A stretch of DNA of 64,000 nt, taken from contig NZ_KB899380.1 in the NCBI RefSeq assembly GCF_000378185.1, positions 124,001 through 188,000 of the forward strand, written 5' to 3'. Below the pieces are notes generated by a model. That model saw nothing but the letters and a program-made list of their open reading frames with translations. It did not search any database and had not been told where the DNA came from. Shown piece after piece: positions 1 to 8,903 of this stretch. The translations under genes were made by a program, and so were the position numbers. The stretch is from Salinimonas chungwhensis DSM 16280. GTDB lineage: Bacteria; Pseudomonadota; Gammaproteobacteria; Enterobacterales; Alteromonadaceae. How positions within the stretch are numbered: the stretch's first letter is position 1; every line of letters starts with the position of its first letter.

Positions 1-326
<326 letters not shown>

Positions 327-911
327 ATGACCAAACGCTGTTTTGCTGCGTGCGTTCTTACTTTAATTTTTACTGTGACCCAACTCCAGGGCTGTGTCGT
401 TGCGGCAGTGGGTGCGGGCGCAGCAGCGGCGGCAAAAGTCGCTAATGATCGCCGTACCGTGGGCACGCAACTGGATGATCAGAACGCTGAGGGCAAAGTA
501 TCCTTTCGCTGGGCCAAATACGATCGGTTAAAGGATTCAGCAAACCTGCGGGTTGACGTGTACAACGGCGTTGCACTGTTAACCGGCCAGGCCCCTGATC
601 AACAATTGATATCTCAGGCTGTCAATGAGGTACAACAGGTAGATTACATCCACAAAATTCATAATCAGGTTCGCGTGGGCCAGCCGCAGGCGGCTACGTC
701 ACAGGCCTATGATATCTGGCTGGCAAATAAAATCCGGGCGAAGCTGCTGGCTAACGAAAATGTACCAGCATTGCAGATTAAAGTAGTGGTGGAAAATGCC
801 GAGGTTTTTTTAATGGGCCGAGTCACCAATCAGGAGGCGACCTATGCTGTGGATATCGCCAGAAATGTGGAAGGTGTGCAACGAGTCATTCGGGCTTTCG
901 AAATCACCTGA
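327..911 (+). CDS. dolP: Outer-membrane lipoprotein DolP (YraP), two BON domains
   Basis: The 194-residue product starts with ATG directly after the diaA stop codon, so the two are probably co-transcribed. A lipoprotein signal peptide ends in the lipobox LQGC, placing the acylated cysteine at residue 23. A short Ala-rich linker is followed by two BON domains (roughly residues 46-115 and 125-194); both contain the expected V-x-V-x-N-G-x-V-x-L-x-G type strand (VYNGVALLTG and VVENAEVFLMGRV). In E. coli DolP binds anionic phospholipid, sits at the outer membrane and division site, and supports BAM function and envelope integrity. Length and neighbours fit the family. A strong terminator follows. 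Confidence 0.92.
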   Translation: MTKRCFAACVLTLIFTVTQLQGCVVAAVGAGAAAAAKVANDRRTVGTQLDDQNAEGKVSFRWAKYDRLKDSANLRVDVYNGVALLTGQAPDQQLISQAVNEVQQVDYIHKIHNQVRVGQPQAATSQAYDIWLANKIRAKLLANENVPALQIKVVVENAEVFLMGRVTNQEATYAVDIARNVEGVQRVIRAFEIT

Positions 912-982
912 AACATAGTTACCCTGACAGTCATTGATCCTTCCTACCGTCAGCATCTTATAGACACAGGTTAGTGAATCAC

Positions 983-1030
983 CGCCTGTACAGGGCCTGT
1001 CTGCGCCCTGTACAGGCGCATCTTTTTATT
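983..1030 (+). terminator. Rho-independent terminator after diaA-dolP
   Basis: A perfect 14-bp stem (983-996 with 1005-1018, core CCTGTACAGG) closes an 8-base loop and is followed by CATCTTTTTATTT. It separates dolP from the MFS gene. Confidence 0.85.
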
Positions 1031-1060
1031 TATGCTCAACACAAGTGATCATTCATCGGC

Positions 1061-2464
1061 ATGCCATCTTTATCTCATAAAACTGCGACAGCCTTACTGG
1101 TTGCCGCTGCACTATTTATGGAAATTCTGGATGCAACCATCATTACTACCGCGCTGCCGATTATCGCCAGTGAGTTTGGTGTTCCCGCTGCTCATCTGTC
1201 AGTAGGCGTCAGCGCCTACCTTGTTGCCGTTACTATTTTTATTCCGGTTAGCGGCTGGGCGGCAGATCGTTTTGGTGCCAAACGCGTGTTTTCGCTGGCA
1301 ATCCTTATCTTTGTGGGCGCATCAGTACTGTGCGGCCTGAGTGAAACATTACTGCAGTTTACCCTGGCTCGTATACTTCAGGGCATTGGCGGCGCTATGA
1401 TGGTACCTGTGGGCCGTCTGGTGGTACTGCGCAATCTGCCCAAAGAGCAAATTGTCAAAGCCATGGCAATTCTCACGTGGCCGGCCCTGGGCGCCCCGCT
1501 TATTGGACCCGTACTGGGGGGCTGGATTGCACAAACCTGGCATTGGTCATGGATTTTTTTCATCAACATTCCGCTAGGCGCAGTGGCTCTGCTTTTTACC
1601 CATTGGTTATTGAGTAATGAAAAAGGTCAGTGGCAAAAGTTCGACGTTGTTGGATTCACACTTAGTGGATTAGGTTTTGGAATGCTTATGGCGGGGTTGG
1701 AGTCATTCAGTGCCCGACCTGATGATATGACCATACCTGCGCTGCTCGTAGTGGCAGGTGTAGTAATATTAAGTCTTGCGGTTCGCCATATGCTTACCAC
1801 ATCCAACCCGTTATTTTCATTAGCTGCGCTACGGTTTAATACGTTTCGCGCCACCATGACCGGTGGCTCGATTATACGCATAGCATTGTCCAGCGCACCA
1901 TTTATCATTCCTTTGATGCTGCAGGTTGGACTGGGTTACAGCCCTGTCGAGGCTGGCACGCTCCTGTTATGGCTGTTTGCCGGCAACCTGGCAATTAAGC
2001 CGGCGACCACCTGGATTATGAATACATTTGGGTTTAAAAATGTATTGGTTTATAACACGATACTTGTGGCAACCGGCTTTTTCGTACTTGCGCTGTGCAG
2101 TGAAAGCACTGCTGGCTGGGAATTAGGTTTGATTTTATTTTTAAGCGGCATGACCCGCTCCATGCATTTGACAGTGCTAAATACCCTTAGCTTTGCGGAT
2201 GTCCCTCAGACGTATATTCGCGATGCTAATACATTAAGCGCTGTACTTATGCAAATGACGCGCGGCATGGGAATCACTGCCGGCGCATTAGCATTAGCAC
2301 TGGCAACATTTATCATCGACGAATCACGTAATACCCCAGTCACTGCGGACTTTCAGCTTACTATGGTGTTTATGGGCGTTATCGCACTGTTGTCGCTTTT
2401 CAACAGCGTAAGGTTAAAGCCTGGCATTGGAAACGCGGTACTTAACGAACGGCAGGCCTCCTGA
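1061..2464 (+). CDS. MFS drug exporter, DHA2 (EmrB/QacA-like) family
   Basis: This is a 467-residue, almost entirely hydrophobic protein with a major-facilitator layout. The N-terminal helix carries the DHA2 motif LDATIITTALP (about residues 23-33). Motif A follows (GWAADRFGAKRV, about 66-77), then motif B (RILQGIGGAMM, about 104-114) and motif C-like GAPLIGPVLGGWI (about 147-159). These mark a proton-driven exporter of the 14-helix DHA2 type, a group including EmrB and QacA. No EmrA-like membrane-fusion gene is adjacent, so it may act alone in the inner membrane. The substrate cannot be read from sequence. The start codon has only a weak ribosome-binding site. Confidence 0.85.
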   Translation: MPSLSHKTATALLVAAALFMEILDATIITTALPIIASEFGVPAAHLSVGVSAYLVAVTIFIPVSGWAADRFGAKRVFSLAILIFVGASVLCGLSETLLQFTLARILQGIGGAMMVPVGRLVVLRNLPKEQIVKAMAILTWPALGAPLIGPVLGGWIAQTWHWSWIFFINIPLGAVALLFTHWLLSNEKGQWQKFDVVGFTLSGLGFGMLMAGLESFSARPDDMTIPALLVVAGVVILSLAVRHMLTTSNPLFSLAALRFNTFRATMTGGSIIRIALSSAPFIIPLMLQVGLGYSPVEAGTLLLWLFAGNLAIKPATTWIMNTFGFKNVLVYNTILVATGFFVLALCSESTAGWELGLILFLSGMTRSMHLTVLNTLSFADVPQTYIRDANTLSAVLMQMTRGMGITAGALALALATFIIDESRNTPVTADFQLTMVFMGVIALLSLFNSVRLKPGIGNAVLNERQAS

Positions 2465-2661
2465 CCAATTTACTATCTGTAAACGCTACACCGTGGTGTG
2501 CCTTTACTACAATAGTAACCGCCCACGATCCCTCTATCATTTTGAAATATAATGACTTATCTATATAGCACCAAAGTTGCATCTGCGATCCATGAATAGA
2601 TTTCGAGTCGATTAGCAATTTTGCTGATCGCTTACCTTACCCCCCCAATAAGGAGCTTTTC

Positions 2662-3327
2662 GTGAACGCTACTAAGCTAATGCTTGCTTCACTGATTTCA
2701 ACATCACTGTTTGCTACGTCTTCAATCGCACAGGAAACAAATACCAACAGTGTTCCTGTGGCTACCTCGCAGGTCAGCACTACGTGGATGACGCTTACCG
2801 GTAGTGTAACCCGGACCGACCAACAGTCAGTCACCGTCGATTTTGGTGAAGGCGAGATTACCGTGGAAACCGATGCACTAATGCTGGATGAGCGCGCTTT
2901 TGAAAAACTGCAAGGCGCTAGCGTCACTGTAACCGGTATGCTAAATCAAAACCTGCTGGAAAACGGTAAAATGAGAGCAGCAAGTTTATATATGCAGGAT
3001 ATTGGTACTGCCTTTATTGCCTCAGAATCAGTGGAAAATGAATCTGATATGCTTATTTCGGCTGCCGGCGTCGATCTGGATAAAGCCCAGGTCACCCTGA
3101 TCGGCAATGTTAGTGGCGTCACAGATGACACCTTTCAGTTCGATGTCGGCGATGGCACATTGAATATTGAAGTCGATGACCTTAAGGATAATCCACTGGA
3201 CGATGAGGGTTATCTACAGTTGAAACACGGCGATCGGGTAAAAATCACTACCTCCCTGGAAGATGATTTTTTTGAAGACTATGAAGTGAACGCAGAATCT
3301 GTCGTGCGTCTGCAACAGGCAAAATAA
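2662..3327 (+). CDS. Secreted protein with two tandem BOF/OB-like repeats, unknown function
   Basis: A GTG start is chosen because AAGGAG lies 6 bases upstream. The 221-residue product begins with a Sec signal peptide (cleavage probably after SSIAQ, about residue 24). The mature part is acidic and holds two similar beta-rich units: about residues 43-100 (LTGSVTRTDQQSVTVDFGEG) and about 143-210 (LIGNVSGVTDDTFQFDVGDG). The second ends with HGDRVKITTSLEDDFF. The spacing of short strands resembles periplasmic OB-fold (BOF, YgiW-type) domains; that resemblance is by eye. It stands alone, with an MFS gene upstream and a regulator downstream. No function is assigned. Confidence 0.7.
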   Translation: MNATKLMLASLISTSLFATSSIAQETNTNSVPVATSQVSTTWMTLTGSVTRTDQQSVTVDFGEGEITVETDALMLDERAFEKLQGASVTVTGMLNQNLLENGKMRAASLYMQDIGTAFIASESVENESDMLISAAGVDLDKAQVTLIGNVSGVTDDTFQFDVGDGTLNIEVDDLKDNPLDDEGYLQLKHGDRVKITTSLEDDFFEDYEVNAESVVRLQQAK

Positions 3328-3338
3328 ATTTCGCATAC

Positions 3339-3366
3339 CGACAAAGCATCAACCGATGCTTTGTCG
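3339..3366 (+). other. 12-bp hairpin between the secreted-protein gene and the GntR regulator
   Basis: Bases 3339-3350 pair perfectly with 3355-3366 around the loop AACC. No T-run follows, so it is not a classical intrinsic terminator, though it may protect or end the upstream transcript. Its 3' arm overlaps the palindrome TTGTCGACAA proposed as an operator. Confidence 0.5.
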
Positions 3367-3370
3367 ACAA
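3361..3370. promoter_or_regulatory. Candidate GntR operator 1 (TTGTCGACAA)
   Basis: This is a perfect 10-bp palindrome just upstream of the -35 box. It is one of three TTGTCGACA copies seen around the start of the regulator gene. FCD-type GntR regulators typically bind short palindromes with TNGT/ACNA arms, and TTGTcgACAA fits that pattern. Confidence 0.5.
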
Positions 3371-3385
3371 TACCCCGTCCAAATC

Positions 3386-3414
3386 TTGACGCCTCCCGTT
3401 ATTAAGCCTATATT
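3386..3414 (+). promoter_or_regulatory. Sigma-70 promoter of the GntR regulator / prp locus
   Basis: A -35 box TTGACG (3386-3391) and a -10 box TATATT (3409-3414) are separated by exactly 17 bases. Transcription would begin near 3421, about 30 bases before the regulator ATG. The -10 box overlaps operator candidate 2. Confidence 0.75.
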
Positions 3415-3422
3415 GTCGACAC
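3412..3422. promoter_or_regulatory. Candidate GntR operator 2 overlapping the -10 box
   Basis: ATTGTCGACAC shares its first bases with the TATATT box and covers the likely transcription start, so a bound repressor would block polymerase. It matches the in-gene copy at 3564-3574 over 11 of 11 bases. Confidence 0.55.
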
Positions 3423-3450
3423 CACCTCTTTAAATAACGCCAATTTCAAG

Positions 3451-4119
3451 ATGTCATTACCTCTCGAAACGCCTGTTACCAGTGCCGATAAAACATTTTA
3501 TCAATTGCGCACCGACATTGTTGAAGGGGTCATCGGTGCCGGCGCTAAATTAAGCGAAACAGAATTGTCGACACGTTACGCAGTCAGTCGTGCAGTAATC
3601 CGAGAAGCAATTAATCGGCTGGTAGCCTGCCACTTGGTAGAGCGCAAAGCGAATGTGGGCGCCAAGGTTGTAACCTTGTCGGCCGCGGGTCTGGTCCAGC
3701 TATATCAGGTGCGGGAAGCTTTAGAAGGTATGGCTGCCCGGCTAGCAGCGACCAATATGAGTGAAACTGAAATTACGGATTTACAGTCTTTACTTCAGGC
3801 TCATTCTAATAAGGTAAGCAGCGGCGAATCGTATTATCAGGAAGCCGGTGATGTGGACTTTCATTATCGCATAGTCCTGGGTAGCAAGAACACGCATCTT
3901 ATCAGCGTACTTATTGATGGCATCTATCATTTGGTTCGCATGTATCGAGTACAACTGGGTATGGCTGGTCCACGTGTTACCACCGCATTCGAGGAACACA
4001 ACAACATAGTGCGGGCGATTGTTCATCGAGATGGTGAACTGGCAGAAATTTTAATGCGCCGACATATTCTTTACTCGAAAAACAATATTCAACAAAAACT
4101 AAATTCAACCTCATCCTAA
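3451..4119 (+). CDS. GntR-family (FCD subfamily) transcriptional regulator of the methylcitrate locus
   Basis: This is a 222-residue regulator. The N-terminal winged helix-turn-helix (about residues 15-80) includes LRTDIVEGVIGAGAKLSETE and the recognition-helix stretch VSRAVIREAINRL. The C-terminal all-helical FCD domain (about 88-215) carries the metal/ligand-pocket pattern, with DVDFHYRIV and later histidines (EEHNNIV and a C-terminal RRHI). It ends 21 bases before prpB on the same strand, so it probably controls the propionate genes in place of the sigma-54 activator PrpR of E. coli. The ligand may be propionyl-CoA, 2-methylcitrate or a related acid; this is inferred from context. The promoter shows likely autoregulation. 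Confidence 0.85.
   Translation: MSLPLETPVTSADKTFYQLRTDIVEGVIGAGAKLSETELSTRYAVSRAVIREAINRLVACHLVERKANVGAKVVTLSAAGLVQLYQVREALEGMAARLAATNMSETEITDLQSLLQAHSNKVSSGESYYQEAGDVDFHYRIVLGSKNTHLISVLIDGIYHLVRMYRVQLGMAGPRVTTAFEEHNNIVRAIVHRDGELAEILMRRHILYSKNNIQQKLNSTSS
3564..3574. promoter_or_regulatory. Candidate GntR operator 3 inside the regulator coding region
   Basis: ATTGTCGACAC lies 113 bases into the gene and is identical to the copy over the -10 box. It could be a downstream auxiliary operator (looping or roadblock). It could also be chance, since the codons for ELSTR can give this string. Confidence 0.3.
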
Positions 4120-4140
4120 CCCTACAGAGGCAAAATACTT

Positions 4141-5019
4141 ATGCAAAGTGCAGGAAAAAAATTTCGTCAGGCGCTGACTGATAATCACCCCCTCCAAATT
4201 GTCGGCACCATCAACGCATATTCAGCAATCATGGCCAAAGAGATTGGACATAAAGCCATTTATTTATCTGGTGGCGGGGTGGCTAATGCCTCGTACGGTC
4301 TTCCGGACCTGGGAATGACCTCGCTCAATGATGTTCTTGAAGATGTACAGCGTATTACGCGGGCCTGTGATTTACCCTTGCTGGTAGACATTGATACTGG
4401 CTGGGGTGGCGCGTTTAACATCGCAAAAACTATTCAGGATATGGAAAAAGCCGGTGCCGCAGCAGTGCATATGGAAGATCAGGTTGCTCAGAAACGTTGC
4501 GGCCACCGCCCTAATAAAGAAATCGTATCAACAGCGGAAATGGTCGATCGCATAAAGGCCGCAGTGGATGCTCGTACTGACCCTGATTTTTTCATTATGG
4601 CACGCACTGATGCGTTTGCGCAGGAAGGACTAGAAGCTGCTATTGAGCGGGCCAAAGCCTACGTGGCAGCCGGCGCCGATGGAATCTTTGCCGAGGCGGT
4701 ACAGACTGAAGCGCACTATCGGGCATTTGCAGAGGCGCTGGATGTCCCGATTCTGGCCAATATCACGGAGTTTGGAAAAACCGAGCTGTGGAATAAAGAA
4801 GAGCTTGCCGAATGGGGCGCCGACATGGTGCTTTATCCCTTAAGCGCATTTCGGGCAATGAATAAAGCCGCCGAGCGTGTCTATCAGACAATACTCAACG
4901 ACGGCGATCAAAAAGCCGTCGTAGACGATATGCAGACCCGCATGGATCTGTACGATTATCTTGGCTACCACGAGTACGAACAGAAACTCGACGATTTATT
5001 TACACAGAATAAAAACTAA
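4141..5019 (+). CDS. prpB: 2-methylisocitrate lyase PrpB
   Basis: PrpB cleaves 2-methylisocitrate to pyruvate and succinate, the last step of the methylcitrate cycle, in the cytoplasm. The 292-residue product has the family length. It carries the isocitrate-lyase/PEP-mutase signature KRCGH with the catalytic cysteine at residue 120, and the Mg-binding acids in VDIDTGWGG (D83, D85) and HMEDQ (E112, D113). The substrate loop [10 protein letters not shown] and the segment MARTDA also match. ATG 4141 follows ACAGAGG 10 bases upstream. It is the first enzyme gene after the GntR regulator and is followed 42 bases later by prpC. Confidence 0.95.
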   Translation: MQSAGKKFRQALTDNHPLQIVGTINAYSAIMAKEIGHKAIYLSGGGVANASYGLPDLGMTSLNDVLEDVQRITRACDLPLLVDIDTGWGGAFNIAKTIQDMEKAGAAAVHMEDQVAQKRCGHRPNKEIVSTAEMVDRIKAAVDARTDPDFFIMARTDAFAQEGLEAAIERAKAYVAAGADGIFAEAVQTEAHYRAFAEALDVPILANITEFGKTELWNKEELAEWGADMVLYPLSAFRAMNKAAERVYQTILNDGDQKAVVDDMQTRMDLYDYLGYHEYEQKLDDLFTQNKN

Positions 5020-5061
5020 TAACTTTTGACCCTTTGTTCCTACATTTTCAGGAGATAATCC

Positions 5062-6186
5062 ATGGCTAAACAACTCAGCGGCGCAGGTTTGCGCGGACAG
5101 GTAGCAGGTAAAACAGCACTTTCAACAGTCGGCGTATCCGGCTCAGGACTGACCTATCGTGGCTACGATGTCAAAGATCTGGCGAATAATTGTCAGTTTG
5201 AAGAAGTGGCGCATCTCATTTTGAAAGGAAAACTGCCTAATGAACGTGAGCTAAGCGAATACAAACAAAGACTTAAGTCACTTCGCAGCCTGCCCCAGCC
5301 ACTTAAAGAGGTGCTGGAGCGTATTCCCAAAGATGCACATCCTATGGATGTTATGCGCACAGGCTGTTCAGTGCTTGGTAATCTTGAGGGTGAACAAAAC
5401 TTTGATCAGCAGCAGGATGCCACAGAGCGGATGTTGGCCACTTTTCCAGGCATCATTTGTTACTGGTACCGGTTTACCCACGACGGTGTAAGAATCGATG
5501 AAAATACCGACGATGACTCAATCGGCGGTCACTTTCTACACCTGTTACACGGGGAAAAACCCAAGCAGTTACATGAAGATGTTATGCATGTTTCACTCAT
5601 CCTTTATGCTGAGCATGAGTTTAATGCCTCTACATTTACTGCCCGCGTATGTGCTTCCACGCTGTCCGATATTCATTCTTGCATCACCGGCGCTATTGGC
5701 TCATTGCGTGGCCCGCTTCATGGCGGTGCTAATGAAGCGGCAATGGACATGATTGAGGATTTCACCTCTCCGGAGCATGCTGAAAAAGAAATGATGGGCA
5801 AGCTGGAGCGCAAAGAAAAAATCATGGGCTTTGGTCATGCTGTTTACTCAGACAGCGACCCACGCAATGAAATCATCAAACAATGGTCGAAAAAGCTCTC
5901 CGAAGATGTGGGTGATGATGTACTTTACGCCGTTTCAGAACGCTGCGAAGAAGTAATGTGGCGCGAGAAAAAGCTGTTCTGTAATGCCGATTTCTTCCAC
6001 GCCTCCGCCTATAACTTTATGGGCATTCCTACCAAGCTTTTCACACCGATTTTTGTGATGTCCCGCCTTACCGGTTGGGCCGCCCATGTGATGGAACAGC
6101 GTGCAGATAATCGTATTATCCGTCCGTCTGCAGAATATACCGGCGAAGAACTTCGCCCTGTTCCACCGATGCATGAGCGTGACTAA
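5062..6186 (+). CDS. prpC: 2-methylcitrate synthase PrpC
   Basis: This 374-residue member of the citrate synthase superfamily condenses propionyl-CoA with oxaloacetate. Catalytic histidines are visible in PLHGGANEAAMDM and MGFGHAVYSDSDPR, the two diagnostic blocks of the family. The length matches PrpC and is shorter than hexameric GltA (about 430 residues, with an NADH-regulating N-terminal region). That and the position between prpB and acnD favour PrpC over GltA. The start is supported by CAGGAGA 8 bases upstream of ATG 5062. A GC-rich hairpin follows before acnD. Confidence 0.94.
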   Translation: MAKQLSGAGLRGQVAGKTALSTVGVSGSGLTYRGYDVKDLANNCQFEEVAHLILKGKLPNERELSEYKQRLKSLRSLPQPLKEVLERIPKDAHPMDVMRTGCSVLGNLEGEQNFDQQQDATERMLATFPGIICYWYRFTHDGVRIDENTDDDSIGGHFLHLLHGEKPKQLHEDVMHVSLILYAEHEFNASTFTARVCASTLSDIHSCITGAIGSLRGPLHGGANEAAMDMIEDFTSPEHAEKEMMGKLERKEKIMGFGHAVYSDSDPRNEIIKQWSKKLSEDVGDDVLYAVSERCEEVMWREKKLFCNADFFHASAYNFMGIPTKLFTPIFVMSRLTGWAAHVMEQRADNRIIRPSAEYTGEELRPVPPMHERD

Positions 6187-6193
6187 AAATTCT

Positions 6194-6222
6194 AAAGCGG
6201 CGCGCCTGGAGCGCGCCGCTTT
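6194..6222 (+). terminator. Intercistronic GC-rich hairpin between prpC and acnD
   Basis: Bases 6194-6205 pair perfectly with 6211-6222 (12 bp, core GCGGCGCGC) around the loop CTGGA. Only TTTTAC follows, so it may terminate partly or mark a processing/stability site that lowers acnD relative to prpC. Confidence 0.55.
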
Positions 6223-6240
6223 TACATTAAAGAGACCGTT

Positions 6241-8844
6241 ATGAATACCGATTATCGAAAGCCTTTACCGGGCAGTAAGCTGGATTATTTCGATACCCGT
6301 CAGGCCATCAATGACATTAAATCTGACGCTTACGACACCCTACCCTATACTGCCAGAGTGTTAGCGGAAAACCTGGTGCGAAAATGCCCGCCAGATATCC
6401 TTACCCAATCTCTGGAGCAATTGGTTTTCCGCCAGCGCAAGCACGACTTCCCATGGTTTCCATCAAGGGTTGTCTGTCACGACATACTGGGGCAGACCGC
6501 GTTTGTCGACCTCGCCGGTCTGCGCGATGCTATTGCAGCAAAAGGCGGCGACCCGTCTAAGGTAAACCCGGTTGTCCCAACGCAGCTAATTGTTGATCAC
6601 TCTCTGGCAGTCGAACATGCCGGGTTTGAAAAAGATGCCTTTGAAAAAAACCGGGCTATCGAAGATCGCCGCAACGACGATCGTTTCCACTTCATAAACT
6701 GGACCAAAACCGCCTTTAAAAATGTGGATGTTATCGGACCAGGCAACGGCATCATGCACCAGATAAATCTGGAAAAAATGTCGCCTGTAGTCCATGCCAG
6801 AGATGGCGTTGCATTTCCCGACACACTGGTAGGCACTGACAGTCATACACCGCATGTTGATGCCCTGGGCGTTATCGCTGTAGGCGTTGGTGGCCTTGAA
6901 GCGGAAAGCGTGATGCTGGGCCGGGCCTCGTACATGCGTTTGCCGGATATTGTGGGCGTTGAATTAAAAGGTAAACCTCAACCGGGCATTACTGCAACGG
7001 ATATCGTTCTGGCGCTGACTGAATTTTTACGCGAGCAACGAGTCGTCAGTGCCTATCTGGAGTTTTTCGGCGAAGGAGCCTCCAATCTGACAGTAGGCGA
7101 TCGCGCGACAATTTCCAATATGACACCTGAGTATGGCGCCACCGCAGCAATGTTTTACATTGACGAGCAAACCATTGATTATCTCAAACTCACCGGCCGT
7201 GATGACGAGCAGGTGGCGTTAGTGGAAAATTACGCTAAACATACCGGATTGTGGGCTGATGACCTGGCGACGGCCCATTATGAGCGCATTCTTGAATTTG
7301 ATTTAAGTGCCGTAAACAGAACGATGGCCGGTCCGTCTAAACCGCATGCCAGTCTGCCCACCAGCGATTTGAAGCAACATGGCTTGCTGGGTTCGGTGGA
7401 GCATGAAGCGGGCCAGATGCCTGATGGTGCAATTATCATTGCGGCTATCACCAGTTGTACCAACACCAGTAACCCCCGGAATGTAGTGGCCGCCGGTTTG
7501 CTGGCTAAAAAAGCCAACGAATACGGACTGACCCGCAAGCCCTGGGTAAAAACCTCCCTGGCGCCCGGCTCTAAGGCCGTAAAGCTATACCTGGAAGAAG
7601 CGAACCTGATGGACGAGCTTGAAGCACTGGGTTTCGGTGTGGTGGCATTTGCCTGTACTACATGCAACGGTATGAGTGGGGCGCTGGATCCAACAATTCA
7701 GCAGGAACTGGAAGAGCGCGATTTATACTCAGTGGCCGTGCTGTCGGGAAACCGTAACTTCGACGGTCGTATCCACCCGTTTGCAAAACAGGCCTTTTTG
7801 GCCTCGCCAGCATTGGTGGTAGCTTATGCCATAGCCGGTTCAATCCGGTTTGATATCGAAAAAGATGTGCTGGGCACCGATAAAGACGGCAATGGAATTA
7901 CGCTCAAAGACTTATGGCCCAGCGATGAAGAAATCGATCACGTAGTGGCTAATTATGTCAAACCTGAGCACTTCACCCGAGTCTACGAACCAATGTTCGA
8001 CCTCAAGGTGGATTACGGTAAAGATTTGAATCCATTGTATAACTGGCGCGAACAAAGCACCTATATTCGCCGCCCTCCTTACTGGGAAGGTGCTTTGGCA
8101 GCTGAACGTACAATGACCGGGATGCGGCCGCTGGCATTGTTGCCGGATAATATCACCACTGACCATTTATCCCCTTCTAACGCGATTTTGCCAACCAGTG
8201 CAGCTGGTGAATACCTGACCAGTATGGGTGTGCCTGAGGTGGATTATAACTCTTACGCTACCCACCGTGGTGATCATCTCACCGCGCAACGGGCGACACT
8301 GGCTAATCCTAAGATCTTTAACGAAATGGTCAAAGAACAGGGTGAAGTGGTACAGGGCTCACTAACCCGGCTGGAACCGGAAGGTAAAGTTGTGCGTATG
8401 TGGGAAGCAATTGAAACCTACATGTCGCGTAAGCAACCGCTGATAATTATCGCCGGCGCTGATTACGGGCAGGGTTCTTCCCGCGACTGGGCAGCCAAAG
8501 GCGTGCGCCTGGCAGGGGTGGAAGTTATCGTGGCCGAAGGCTTTGAACGCATTCACCGCACTAACCTGATTGGAATGGGCGTACTGCCCCTTGAGTTTAA
8601 GCCTGGCACAACCCGTATCATGTTAAAGCTGGATGGCACCGAAACTTACGATGTGAAGGGTGAGCCTGAACCCGGCGCCGACCTGACGCTTGTGGTCAAT
8701 CGTAAAGATGGTGAGTCAGAGCATGTGCCGGTTACCTGTCGACTGGATACTTTCGAAGAGTTGTCGATTTACTCAGCCGGCGGTGTATTGCAGCGCTTTG
8801 CTAAAGATTTCCTGGAAGCGGAAGAGGCACAGCCAGTCAGTTAA
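6241..8844 (+). CDS. acnD: Fe/S-dependent 2-methylcitrate dehydratase AcnD
   Basis: AcnD is an aconitase-superfamily enzyme that dehydrates 2-methylcitrate, giving a product that PrpF must isomerise before hydration. The 867-residue product has the aconitase A layout: an N-terminal substrate region with GTDSHTPHVDALG, and the three [4Fe-4S] ligands in ITSCTNTSNPRN and FACTTCNGMSG. A C-terminal swivel domain contains GADYGQGSSRDWAAKG with the substrate arginine. AcnD is preferred over AcnA because prpF lies directly downstream and the length matches AcnD. The prpBC-acnD-prpF set replaces the prpD pathway; no prpD is present here. Confidence 0.93.
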   Translation: MNTDYRKPLPGSKLDYFDTRQAINDIKSDAYDTLPYTARVLAENLVRKCPPDILTQSLEQLVFRQRKHDFPWFPSRVVCHDILGQTAFVDLAGLRDAIAAKGGDPSKVNPVVPTQLIVDHSLAVEHAGFEKDAFEKNRAIEDRRNDDRFHFINWTKTAFKNVDVIGPGNGIMHQINLEKMSPVVHARDGVAFPDTLVGTDSHTPHVDALGVIAVGVGGLEAESVMLGRASYMRLPDIVGVELKGKPQPGITATDIVLALTEFLREQRVVSAYLEFFGEGASNLTVGDRATISNMTPEYGATAAMFYIDEQTIDYLKLTGRDDEQVALVENYAKHTGLWADDLATAHYERILEFDLSAVNRTMAGPSKPHASLPTSDLKQHGLLGSVEHEAGQMPDGAIIIAAITSCTNTSNPRNVVAAGLLAKKANEYGLTRKPWVKTSLAPGSKAVKLYLEEANLMDELEALGFGVVAFACTTCNGMSGALDPTIQQELEERDLYSVAVLSGNRNFDGRIHPFAKQAFLASPALVVAYAIAGSIRFDIEKDVLGTDKDGNGITLKDLWPSDEEIDHVVANYVKPEHFTRVYEPMFDLKVDYGKDLNPLYNWREQSTYIRRPPYWEGALAAERTMTGMRPLALLPDNITTDHLSPSNAILPTSAAGEYLTSMGVPEVDYNSYATHRGDHLTAQRATLANPKIFNEMVKEQGEVVQGSLTRLEPEGKVVRMWEAIETYMSRKQPLIIIAGADYGQGSSRDWAAKGVRLAGVEVIVAEGFERIHRTNLIGMGVLPLEFKPGTTRIMLKLDGTETYDVKGEPEPGADLTLVVNRKDGESEHVPVTCRLDTFEELSIYSAGGVLQRFAKDFLEAEEAQPVS

Positions 8845-8853
8845 AGACAATGG

Positions 8854-8881
8854 AAAGCTGGGCATTTGCTCAGCTTTTTTC
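8854..8881 (+). terminator. Intrinsic terminator/attenuator between acnD and prpF
   Basis: Bases 8854-8863 (AAAGCTGGGC) pair with 8868-8877 (one G-T pair) around ATTT, and a run of T continues to 8880. It looks like a working terminator, although prpF starts only 23 bases later, so partial read-through is expected. Confidence 0.65.
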
Positions 8882-8903
8882 TTGATTTTGTAAGGAGTAT
8901 GCC

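Noticed and set aside
3339-3366. Hairpin read as a Rho-independent terminator
   Set aside because: The stem is strong but no T-run follows; kept as a hairpin overlapping an operator candidate.
5062-6186. Citrate synthase GltA instead of PrpC
   Set aside because: Length, lack of the GltA N-terminal region and position between prpB and acnD favour 2-methylcitrate synthase.
6241-8844. Housekeeping aconitase AcnA
   Set aside because: It is followed directly by prpF, which accompanies AcnD; no other feature supports AcnA.
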